A DNA stretch of 6,844 nt from an uncultured Methanomassiliicoccales archaeon (lineage in GTDB: Archaea; Thermoplasmatota; Thermoplasmata; SG8-5): NCBI GenBank assembly GCA_938004075.1, contig CALKWP010000010.1, positions 1 to 6,844 of the forward strand. Reading direction: 5' to 3'. Shown piece by piece: positions 1 to 6,755 of this stretch. The stretch's first letter is position 1. Each line of letters opens with the position of its first letter. The notes under the pieces are model-generated. The model was not told where the DNA came from. It saw only the letters and a list, made by a program, of their open reading frames with translations, and made no database searches. The translations under genes were made by a program, and so were the position numbers.

Positions 1-45
1 GATGGTGATTCGTGACTGGAGTTCAGACGTGTGCTCTTCCGATCT
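1..45 (+). other. Illumina TruSeq P7/index adapter remnant (not genomic)
   Basis: Bases 12-45 match the full 34-nt TruSeq read-2 adapter, beginning GTGACTGGAG and ending CTTCCGATCT. Bases 1-3 (GAT) fit the last three bases of the P7 oligo, and bases 4-11 (GGTGATTC) then occupy exactly the place of an 8-nt i7 index. The segment is therefore a library-construction artefact fused to the contig end, and genomic sequence begins at about base 46. Consequently the GTG at 31 and the five codons after it that read into the first gene are artificial. The match is from memory of the published adapter sequence, but it is long and complete. Confidence 0.97.
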
Positions 46-936
46 ACCAAACAACTCAATATAGATATTGTCTCAATAGGCGGCCATAAGAAAGGTTTCC
101 TGAACAAGTTATTTTACACGTTCATCACCGAATACAGAATGCTTAAAATCCTGTCTACAAAAAAACCGGATGTCACCGTGGCGGAGAGCAATTTTTATGT
201 CACACAATCGAGCTGGCTGAAACGCATCCCCTCGGTAATGGTCGCCATGAACGACCATGCCAGGCTTGAGAATGCCCTGTTCTGGCCTTTCTGCAAGAAT
301 ATTATCACGTCTCACACCTTCAAGAAGGATTTCGGGAAGAAACACATCCGGTTCAACGGATATCTCCAATGGTTATATCTCAAAGAATTAAAACCGAGTC
401 GAATGAATAAGGAATTGGGAATTACAGATACTGAAAAATACGCCGTCATCCGGCTTGTCCACTGGGGCGCACATCACGACATTGGAAAATCTGGACTGTC
501 GGAGGAACAGATCCTGCAGGTAATCAACTCGCTAGGCAACATGAAGATATTCATATCTTCCGAGAATCCGCTGCCGGAGAAACTGAAGAGATACGCCCTG
601 CCAACCGGACCTGAAAAGTTCCAGGATGTGCTTTTTCACAGTTCCCTGTGCGTAAGCGAGGGCGCCACCGTAGCCGCGGAAGCGGCCATCCTTGCCATTC
701 CGACCATCTATGTCTCAAGCATCTCTCCGGGGTACATAGAGGGCATGGCCAAGGATGGAATGCTGATGCATCACACTGACCTGACCAATACCGAAAAACT
801 AATATCAGAGATAAACCAATTATTGCACACCCATAACAGACAGAAGGTGAAAGCCATAGTCGATAAGTTCGATGACGTTCAGAGCATCCTCTGGTCCAAT
901 ATCGTGAAATACGGAGGCGCGCATGAAACTGAGTAA
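46..936 (+). CDS. DUF354 family protein, GT-B/UDP-GlcNAc 2-epimerase-like, 5'-truncated
   Basis: This is the C-terminal ~296 residues of a cytoplasmic protein resembling the archaeal DUF354 family, which is predicted to have a GT-B-like fold related to UDP-GlcNAc 2-epimerases and glycosyltransferases and is usually found in surface-glycan clusters. Its exact reaction is not established. Family-like signatures are an IGGHKKG segment near the start (family IGxHGG), NDHARLENALFWPF followed by a predicted beta-strand (NIITS), HWGAHHDIGKSGLS at bases 460-501 (family AWDAHHDxGxSGL), and SEGATVAAEAA with PTIYVSS at about 655-720, the typical C-terminal nucleotide-sugar-site region. By family layout about 40-50 N-terminal residues are missing. 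The open frame runs back into adapter sequence, so the real start lies off the contig. The 3' end overlaps the next gene by 14 nt. Family assignment is fairly secure; the substrate is unknown. Confidence 0.85.
   Translation, partial: TKQLNIDIVSIGGHKKGFLNKLFYTFITEYRMLKILSTKKPDVTVAESNFYVTQSSWLKRIPSVMVAMNDHARLENALFWPFCKNIITSHTFKKDFGKKHIRFNGYLQWLYLKELKPSRMNKELGITDTEKYAVIRLVHWGAHHDIGKSGLSEEQILQVINSLGNMKIFISSENPLPEKLKRYALPTGPEKFQDVLFHSSLCVSEGATVAAEAAILAIPTIYVSSISPGYIEGMAKDGMLMHHTDLTNTEKLISEINQLLHTHNRQKVKAIVDKFDDVQSILWSNIVKYGGAHETE
913..917 (+). promoter_or_regulatory. Shine-Dalgarno site for the GT-C-like gene
   Basis: GGAGG lies 5 nt upstream of the ATG at 923 and inside the last codons of the DUF354 gene. 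It supports the ATG at 923 as the true start and suggests translational coupling across the 14-nt overlap. Confidence 0.75.
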
Positions 937-2680
937 GAGGACCACACTCTGGCTGCTGGTGATGATTATTTTCATCAACATAGTTATACGATATCCAAGG
1001 ATCCCCCACGAGATTGGCGCGGATTCGTTCCTAATCCACAGCTACTCAAACACAATTATGGAACTCGGCCAAATGCCGTGGATACGCCACCCAATGTCTT
1101 ACTTAGGACTTTATCCAAACTCATATCCCATGGCGGGACCCGTATTGCTGGCGACATTCAGCGGATTGTCCGGCATCAACATGGAAACAACGATATTGCT
1201 AGTGTCCGGTTTCCTCGGCTTGTTCGGCTGCCTGGGTGCGTTCATGCTTGCAGGTTCTGTCATTCAGGATGACAGGTTCAAATTGCTTGTGGCATTCGGA
1301 TATTCCACATCTCCGCTGCTCCTGAAATACACCATGTGGACATTCTCCACCAGAGTGATGCTGTTCGCATTCCTACCACTGTTCCTGTGGGCAGTCCTTT
1401 CAAAACTGGACGAGATACCTGAAAATAAAGTGGGGCATTACGTGATAGCCGGTTCATTTTTACTCGCGATTGCCACATCCCACAGACTGTTCTGGATGGC
1501 ATTGTTCTTTGCTCTGATAATGATATATTTCAACATGCTCATGCGCAGAGAAAAGCTCAGGGCTCTGTTCTATTTACCCAAAAAAATTAAGATAACGATA
1601 TTACGCATTTTTTTGTTTTGTTTTCTTCTAGTTTCTGGCCTCCTTGCAGCCATGATTATGATTCCCTCAATTAGAAATATCTCGGTAGTTAATTCTCTGG
1701 TGTCACTCAATCCGTTGATATTCTTCCTTGTCATGATAGGCACAATTCTCGGATTGATGCTTGTTTATGTTGTAAGAAGGGAATATAAACTCAGAAGAGT
1801 TGCGGGCATTGGCATTGCCGGCGCGCTTCTATCAGTGTTCCTGATACAATACACTGTTTTGGCACAATATCGCTCATCTTGGTATATCCGACAGATTGCG
1901 CCCGGATTTGTGGACATATCCTCAATGCTTGGAGAGATCGTCGCTCTCGGAGTGGTTTTAGGCGCAAGATACGGTCTTTTACTCATACCGGCTTTCTTCG
2001 GCTTAGTCTATGTTCTGGTGGTAAAACGTGTGGAAGCGAAGACTATCTGCATTGTAGCGGCATTGACGATATTCATCCCATTTCTTCATTATGCTATGTA
2101 TTTCCATGAGTCAATGTTCGTCCTGTTCATCCTCATTGCGGGAATATTTCTTCTGACATTCCTTGAGGATCACAATAATTTATTCGCACATAAGAAAATA
2201 ATATTTGGTATATTCAAACAGAGGGGATATGTTGTTGTGATATTGTTTCTCTGTGGAACCTTGGTTTTTTCTGCTTACACTACCATTTACAGAACATCCA
2301 ATATTGATGAAGATACGGGATTTGGAAATGTGATGACCGCTGACACTTACAATGCGGGCTTGTATTCAGATACCATGAATTTTAACATAACAGGCGGTTC
2401 TTATATTAATCGGGTTATTTCAATTTCCGGACAAAATAACAATCTCGCTTATTCTGTTATTGTATGGGAACGTCGTGCGGAATTCCCTTCCCTGAGCGAT
2501 ATTCACGGATGGTATGTTTTCCTGAAACAGCCTTATGGAACTGCCGAAGTATATATTCCACCGGCAGATTGGCCCGTTCATGTGATTCCTTCAGGCACTA
2601 CATCTGAGTATAAAAATGTAAGATATATTTTGTTCCGCAGTTCCGATACAAGCCTGGTTTCAGTGACGGAGGGATGGTGA
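923..2680 (+). CDS. Polytopic membrane protein, putative GT-C-type glycosyltransferase/glycan polymerase
   Basis: A 585-residue integral membrane protein with roughly 12-13 predicted hydrophobic segments (for example 9-24, 89-111, 141-161, 170-206, 226-247, 262-284, 293-315, 335-368, 371-393, 397-415, 435-453). A polar C-terminal domain follows (about 455-585), predicted to lie outside the membrane. After TM1 comes a loop (about 25-64) carrying EIGADSFLIH, then a G-x-x-PW turn and a P-rich stretch. This arrangement resembles the first external loop of GT-C enzymes (PMT, ArnT and oligosaccharyltransferase classes), where an Asp or Glu is catalytic; Asp34 would be the candidate. GT-C enzymes use lipid-phosphate-linked sugars on the outer face, which fits this glycan cluster. 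I do not recognise a named family, and a polymerase or O-antigen-ligase-like role is equally possible. The start is fixed by a GGAGG site 5 nt upstream. The first third is richer in GC than the middle, which falls to about 27% GC near 2161-2220. Confidence 0.7.
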   Translation: MKLSKRTTLWLLVMIIFINIVIRYPRIPHEIGADSFLIHSYSNTIMELGQMPWIRHPMSYLGLYPNSYPMAGPVLLATFSGLSGINMETTILLVSGFLGLFGCLGAFMLAGSVIQDDRFKLLVAFGYSTSPLLLKYTMWTFSTRVMLFAFLPLFLWAVLSKLDEIPENKVGHYVIAGSFLLAIATSHRLFWMALFFALIMIYFNMLMRREKLRALFYLPKKIKITILRIFLFCFLLVSGLLAAMIMIPSIRNISVVNSLVSLNPLIFFLVMIGTILGLMLVYVVRREYKLRRVAGIGIAGALLSVFLIQYTVLAQYRSSWYIRQIAPGFVDISSMLGEIVALGVVLGARYGLLLIPAFFGLVYVLVVKRVEAKTICIVAALTIFIPFLHYAMYFHESMFVLFILIAGIFLLTFLEDHNNLFAHKKIIFGIFKQRGYVVVILFLCGTLVFSAYTTIYRTSNIDEDTGFGNVMTADTYNAGLYSDTMNFNITGGSYINRVISISGQNNNLAYSVIVWERRAEFPSLSDIHGWYVFLKQPYGTAEVYIPPADWPVHVIPSGTTSEYKNVRYILFRSSDTSLVSVTEGW

Positions 2681-2691
2681 CGCGGGGGAAC

Positions 2692-3804
2692 ATGAAAATA
2701 ATGATGGTGCTTTCAAGCCCAACCTATGAGGTTTCTTCTGCGGCTAGTCACACCACTGAACTTAGGAAAGCGCTGCTCAATAACGGAGTCGAAGTTAAAA
2801 TTATCTCACCAGACAACCAGCAGAAATCGTCTTCAGAAATGCCATTGCTTGAAGCGATACGATTTATCCAAAGAATAAAAAAAACATCTAAATCGGAGAC
2901 AGATGCAATAATCCATGTGAGAAGTTTAAGATTGGCGTTTTTAATGTCTCTCCCATTATTCAGACCGAAAAGTCCTATCTTGCTCGAAGCTAACGGAATA
3001 TGGTCGGATGAACATGGTACAAGCAAAATAAAAAAATTTATAATCCGGGTTATGGAGAAATATGCACTGAATCATGCTTCTACAGTAATATGCGTAACAG
3101 AGCAAATCAAAGAAGAATACTTGCCCATAATGAAAAAAAGAAACAATATTTTTGTTGTCGAGAATGGCGTCGATCCAGATAAATTCAAACCGATTCCAAA
3201 TGCAAGACAATCATTGATTTCGAAATACAACATCGTAGCAGAGTCAAAAATTGTTCTTTTCGTCGGCCAATTCTACGCCTGGCAGGGCATCGATATTCTC
3301 ATAGAATCGTTCAAGGAAGTTATCAAACGAATTCCTTCCGCGAAACTTGTATTAGTTGGCAGTGGTGAGGAAGAAATGAAATTGAAAAGAAGTGTGGAAA
3401 TCTCCAAACTCACTCATAATATATTGTTCACAGGGAGAATACTACACGAGCAAATTCCGACATGGATATCTGCAGCGGATATTGTCGTTTCATTGAAGAG
3501 ACCGATGAAGTCCGGTTATTCCCCATTGAAGATATACGAATATCTCGCATGCGAGAAGCCGGTTGTGGCAACTAATGTAAACGGATATGAATTCATAGAA
3601 AAGGTCAATTGTGGAATGCTGGTCCCGTATGGCAATACTAAAAAAACTGCCGAAGCCATTATTACGTTGCTGGAAAATGATAACATGGGAGATATGGGTC
3701 GGAACGGAAGAAAATATATTTTGAGCGGACATACATGGGATGATGCAGCCAAAAAGGTTATCGAAATTTCCTCAAAAATGGTAATTGAAAAAGGAGAGAG
3801 ATAA
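2692..3804 (+). CDS. GT4 family glycosyltransferase (GT-B fold)
   Basis: A 370-residue retaining GT-B glycosyltransferase that likely transfers a sugar from a nucleotide-sugar donor to a lipid-linked glycan at the cytoplasmic membrane face. The N-terminal Rossmann domain begins MKIMMVLSSP and has ENGVDPDKFKP at 157-167, the usual inter-domain signature. The C-terminal donor domain has IVLFVGQFYAWQGIDILIESF (187-207), NILFTGRI (243-250) and SGYSPLKIYEYLACEKPVVAT (274-294). The second Glu of the EX7E motif is E283; the first position is Gly275, a pattern seen in WbuB-like GT4 members with SPLKxxEYxA. Length and domain order are normal for GT4. ATG 2692 is preferred because MKIMMV aligns with the family's first strand and a GGGGG tract lies 3 nt before it; an in-frame ATG at 2674, overlapping the previous gene by 7 nt, would add six residues (MVTRGN). 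The gene is AT-rich (about 35-43% in sampled blocks). The substrate is unknown. Confidence 0.88.
   Translation: MKIMMVLSSPTYEVSSAASHTTELRKALLNNGVEVKIISPDNQQKSSSEMPLLEAIRFIQRIKKTSKSETDAIIHVRSLRLAFLMSLPLFRPKSPILLEANGIWSDEHGTSKIKKFIIRVMEKYALNHASTVICVTEQIKEEYLPIMKKRNNIFVVENGVDPDKFKPIPNARQSLISKYNIVAESKIVLFVGQFYAWQGIDILIESFKEVIKRIPSAKLVLVGSGEEEMKLKRSVEISKLTHNILFTGRILHEQIPTWISAADIVVSLKRPMKSGYSPLKIYEYLACEKPVVATNVNGYEFIEKVNCGMLVPYGNTKKTAEAIITLLENDNMGDMGRNGRKYILSGHTWDDAAKKVIEISSKMVIEKGER
3792..3796 (+). promoter_or_regulatory. Shine-Dalgarno site for the ligase gene
   Basis: AGGAG lies 7 nt before the ATG at 3804, inside the last codons of the GT4 gene. With the TAATG stop/start overlap it fixes the start and indicates coupled translation. 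Confidence 0.75.
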
Positions 3805-5141
3805 TGGGTAATTTTACACTCAAGATATCTGATAGATTGAAAAGCCCAGATGAAAGGCTCTCCCCTAAATTATTGTTGTTGAAAAAAAGCCAATATTGGC
3901 TAAATGAAGAAATAGAAAAATATCAAAGAAATAAACTGAGAAACCTTATCGACCACGCTTATCGCAACGTCCCATATTATCACAGCGTTTTCAAGAATGC
4001 CTGTGTTCTGCCGGCAGACATTCAAACTGCTGAGGACCTAAGAAAATTGCCAGCCCTTACAAAAGATATACTTCGCGGCAATCTTGATCAACTCACCGCA
4101 CCAGAGCTGAAGCACAGAGCAATCCCATACCGGACAGGCGGATCTACTGGAGAGCCCATGAGATTTTTCATCGAAAACTCAATGCTTGCTTGGTCCAGCG
4201 CAGCCAGATATCGCGCCTGGAGCTGGTGTGATTTCAATTTCGGAGACAAATGCGCAATGCTCTGGGGCGCTTCCTTCGACCTGAATAAATCCAAGTCGCT
4301 GAAAGGCAAGCTCAAGAACATAGTGAAAAGGAACATTATATTCAACGCCTTCGAGCTATCGGATGAGAAGATGGCATCATACGCAAAGGATATGGCTAGC
4401 TTCAAACCGAAAGTGATCCGCTCATATTCCTCGGCCATGTACACATTCGCCAGATTCGTCAAGGAGAACGACATCAGGGGCATCGAACCGATATCAATTA
4501 TCACCACCGCTGAGAACCTCTATCCGCACCAGCGCAAGCTGATTGAAGAAGTGTTCGGCTGCAATGTTTATGATGGCTATGGCAGCCGCGAGACATCGCT
4601 CATTGCCCACGAGTGCGAAGCCAGAAACGGATACCATATCTCCGACGAGAATTCGATCGTTGAATTCCTGGACAAGAACGGAGAGCCGGTGGCACCTGGA
4701 GAATCCGGCGAGATAGTCATCACCGATTTTCACAACATGGTGATGCCCTGGATTCGGTACAAAATTGGCGATTTAGGTACACCAACAGATGAGAAATGTT
4801 CATGTGGAAGAACTCTGTCGATGATGAAATCAATAGACGGAAGGGTACATGATATTTTCGTTACGCCGGATGGCAGACGCGTCCCCGGGGAGTTCTTCCC
4901 CCATCTTTTCAAGGACGTTGATGGTATCAAGGAATACCAGTTGGTTCAAAAGTCCAAGGATAGAATCGTTGTCAGTATTGTGAAATCGCCCAAGTTCACT
5001 GAATCGCATGTCCAGTACCTGCTTCAGCACATGAAGGAGTACCTGGGGGAGGATGTGGAAATTGAATTCGTCTATCCGGATAAGATAGACTGGCCGGAGT
5101 CGGGGAAGAGGCGATTTACCATTTCTGAGATAAGGGATTAA
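3804..5141 (+). CDS. Phenylacetate-CoA ligase-like (PaaK/CapK family) adenylate-forming enzyme
   Basis: A 445-residue soluble protein of the ANL (acyl-adenylate-forming) superfamily, closest in pattern to the PaaK / CapK / coenzyme F390 synthetase group, and of normal length. Core motifs are intact: the ATP phosphate loop RTGGSTGEP at 110-118, YDGYGSRE at 256-263, RYKIGDLG with Asp323 at 318-325, the hinge DGRVHD at 345-350, and a C-terminal SGKRRF with the presumed catalytic Lys435. Cys271, Cys332 and Cys334 (ECEA and CSCGR) may form a structural metal site; this is inference. Family members activate a carboxylate with ATP to form an adenylate, then often a thioester. In polysaccharide clusters CapK-like relatives recur without a proven reaction; activation of an acyl or amino-acid decoration for the glycan is plausible here. 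F390 synthetase or a catabolic phenylacetate ligase is less likely given the neighbours. The first ~50 codons are AT-rich and the rest near 48% GC. Confidence 0.88.
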   Translation: MGNFTLKISDRLKSPDERLSPKLLLLKKSQYWLNEEIEKYQRNKLRNLIDHAYRNVPYYHSVFKNACVLPADIQTAEDLRKLPALTKDILRGNLDQLTAPELKHRAIPYRTGGSTGEPMRFFIENSMLAWSSAARYRAWSWCDFNFGDKCAMLWGASFDLNKSKSLKGKLKNIVKRNIIFNAFELSDEKMASYAKDMASFKPKVIRSYSSAMYTFARFVKENDIRGIEPISIITTAENLYPHQRKLIEEVFGCNVYDGYGSRETSLIAHECEARNGYHISDENSIVEFLDKNGEPVAPGESGEIVITDFHNMVMPWIRYKIGDLGTPTDEKCSCGRTLSMMKSIDGRVHDIFVTPDGRRVPGEFFPHLFKDVDGIKEYQLVQKSKDRIVVSIVKSPKFTESHVQYLLQHMKEYLGEDVEIEFVYPDKIDWPESGKRRFTISEIRD

Positions 5142-5143
5142 TC

Positions 5144-6637
5144 TTATTTTTTTAACATGCAGATGAAATCATCAATTTCTTTTCGTGAAATTACTCCCAA
5201 GGGGAATATTCCCACAAAGAATATCAATATGATTATTCCACCTAGTAAATTACTGCTGATTGGGAGATATGTAATGCTAGCATATGCAAAAAGAATCGTG
5301 CAAAATAGAGTGATAGTTCCGATGTATAAACTCTTGAATTGAATAGTAATTGGAATTAGTTTTTTGATAAAAATAATTACAAAAAAAGCGGATATGATTT
5401 CAGTCAAACCAAATGCAATAGCAGCACCATTAATTCCATTAAGCTGAATTCCATGAAATTGAATGTTGGAAGGTATCAGAATGATAGATAATAAAACTGT
5501 TATCGGGAATCTCACAATGGAAAGTATCATTGAAATATCTGGTTTTCCGATTGATGAAAAAATAGACCCAATGGGAATTAATGATGCATAGAAAATGGTC
5601 ATCATCACCAAAATAATAATTGTATCAACTGCAGAGATGAACGTAGCTTTACCTGGGAAAATTATTGATATGATGTCATCTACATAGAAGAATATTAAGA
5701 GACACATTAATGATAAATATAAAAATGAATATTTCATAGTCGATTCAACCATTATTTTTATTGATTGGAATCTCTGCTTTGAAAAATATTCCGAGATAGC
5801 AGGGTATGTAATTCTTTGTATTGAAAGCGGAACCATTATTAATAAATTAAAAAACATCAATGCCACGGCATAAACTCCGACATCGCTGTCAAGTAAATAG
5901 AAACCAATTAAAAGGGTTGCTGCCTGAGTGTTAATTTGACCGATAATATTCGCAGCGAACAGCTTGCTCCCGAATCCAAACAGCTTCTTCGTGCACTCCT
6001 TGTACCTCGCAAGCGTGTAAGAGAATAATCGCTTGTGGATGACAAGTTGGGCTGCCGTAACCGACACCGGCGCGATCACCAGCGCCCAGACCGCGCCCGG
6101 TATGCCCATGCCAAGCCAGACGAGTATCATCGTGAAGACAAGGACTATGCCCTTGCGGTAGATCTCAAATGCGGCATACCATTTCATCCTCCTAACCCCG
6201 TTGAGGTAGCTGACGAACACATTGTTCAAGGTGACGAATGGGAAGGAGAGAGATGCGATTCTCAAGAGGTTAGCCAAGTCCGGGATGTTGAAGATTGACT
6301 CCAGCCAGGGGGCGGCGATGATGAAGAGGATTGTGGCGGCCAATCCCATGATGAAGCCGTTCAGTATGGATGCGGAAACCAGGGAGTCGCGGGTGTCCTT
6401 GTCATCAGCGCATTCGGCCACGTACTTGATGAGCGCACCGGGCGCCCCCGCGCCTGTGGTAAGTGTGACGATGCCCCAGATTGTGAGGACCATGGCGTAT
6501 GCGCCCAATCCCGAGGCGTCGAAGTAATTGCCCAGGAGTATCCTGATGAGAAGGCCGGCGCCCATTGCAACCACGGAACTGACGAACACCCACCCCACGT
6601 CGAATGTGAACTTGCGGGCTGTTTCCTGTGCTACCAT
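5144..6637 (-). CDS. Oligosaccharide flippase (Wzx/RfbX-like, MOP superfamily)
   Basis: A 497-residue, very hydrophobic protein with about 12-14 membrane segments, resembling polysaccharide-biosynthesis flippases of the MATE/MOP superfamily that move lipid-linked oligosaccharides across the cytoplasmic membrane. Family-like features are GLGAYAMV-x-TIWGIVTLTTGAGAPGALIKYVAE (43-75), a conserved loop with LNGVRRMKWYA (145-155), GMGIPGAV (176-183), the inter-lobe restart LFGFGSKLFAANI (219-231), DVGVYAVA (252-259) and GINGAAIAFG (401-410). ATG 6637 is chosen because a GAGGAG site lies 8 nt upstream and the protein begins just before TM1; the frame stays open to 6805, but the extra 56 residues are polar, non-family-like and overlap the divergent gene. 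It faces away from the other glycan genes, ends 2 bp from the ligase gene and probably has its own promoter. GC is about 65-72% in blocks from the N-terminal half and about 20-38% in the C-terminal half, changing near residue 220-235. The specific glycan is unknown. Confidence 0.88.
   Translation of the reverse strand: MVAQETARKFTFDVGWVFVSSVVAMGAGLLIRILLGNYFDASGLGAYAMVLTIWGIVTLTTGAGAPGALIKYVAECADDKDTRDSLVSASILNGFIMGLAATILFIIAAPWLESIFNIPDLANLLRIASLSFPFVTLNNVFVSYLNGVRRMKWYAAFEIYRKGIVLVFTMILVWLGMGIPGAVWALVIAPVSVTAAQLVIHKRLFSYTLARYKECTKKLFGFGSKLFAANIIGQINTQAATLLIGFYLLDSDVGVYAVALMFFNLLIMVPLSIQRITYPAISEYFSKQRFQSIKIMVESTMKYSFLYLSLMCLLIFFYVDDIISIIFPGKATFISAVDTIIILVMMTIFYASLIPIGSIFSSIGKPDISMILSIVRFPITVLLSIILIPSNIQFHGIQLNGINGAAIAFGLTEIISAFFVIIFIKKLIPITIQFKSLYIGTITLFCTILFAYASITYLPISSNLLGGIIILIFFVGIFPLGVISRKEIDDFICMLKK
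5147..5153 (+). terminator. Oligo-T terminator after the plus-strand operon
   Basis: A run of seven T begins 6 nt after the TAA stop at 5139-5141, with no obvious preceding hairpin. Archaeal RNA polymerase terminates at such T tracts without a stem. The run lies inside the last two lysine codons of the convergent flippase gene. The call rests on sequence alone. Confidence 0.55.
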
Positions 6638-6645
6638 GCAGGGTT

Positions 6646-6651
6646 CTCCTC
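6646..6651 (-). promoter_or_regulatory. Shine-Dalgarno site deciding the flippase start
   Basis: On the minus strand GAGGAG lies 8 nt before the ATG at 6637-6635. Neither in-frame upstream Met checked (6682 or 6805) has an equivalent site, so this sets the start. Confidence 0.7.
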
Positions 6652-6688
6652 GTTTCTCACGCTCGCCATATCCCTTCAACATGGAGGT

Positions 6689-6698
6689 TAATAATAAA
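6689..6698 (-). promoter_or_regulatory. Candidate TATA box for the flippase gene
   Basis: The minus strand reads TTTATTATTA here. With the usual archaeal spacing of about 25 nt, transcription would start near 6668-6670, giving a leader of about 30 nt that contains the GAGGAG site. The element at 6726-6732 is an alternative for the same gene. Confidence 0.4.
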
Positions 6699-6725
6699 CC
6701 TGACGGCCGCCCCCCGGCATTCTTC

Positions 6726-6732
6726 TTATATA
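6726..6732 (+). promoter_or_regulatory. TATA box, probably for a leaderless Bro-N mRNA (possibly bidirectional)
   Basis: The sequence CTTATATAC (6725-6733) has its centre about 27 nt before the ATG at 6756, so the expected start site falls within a few bases of that ATG and the mRNA would be leaderless, consistent with the absence of a Shine-Dalgarno site there. Because TATATA is self-complementary, the same box could serve the minus strand, where it is preceded by the BRE-like purine-rich GAGAAAG; that would start flippase mRNA near 6703 with a ~65-nt leader. Direction is therefore uncertain. Confidence 0.5.
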
Positions 6733-6755
6733 CTTTCTCGGCATTTCTCATTATC

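Noticed and set aside
31..45. GTG at 31 as the start of the first gene
   Set aside because: It lies inside the TruSeq adapter; the real start is off the contig.
551..1009. Minus-strand open frame of 152 codons across the first two genes
   Set aside because: It is antisense to two well-supported genes and its Trp/Arg/Pro-rich peptide is typical of a shadow frame.
4088..4507. Minus-strand open frame of 139 codons inside the ligase gene
   Set aside because: It is antisense to conserved ANL motifs; no promoter or ribosome site was seen.
6035..6527. Plus-strand open frames of about 87 and 101 codons opposite the flippase gene
   Set aside because: They are antisense to the GC-rich part of a clear flippase gene, where stop codons are rare, and their peptides are low-complexity and unlike any family I recognise.
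6706..6718. GCCG/CGGC inverted repeat around a C-rich loop in the divergent promoter region
   Set aside because: Only a 4-bp stem with a 5-nt loop, within chance expectation in a GC-rich patch.
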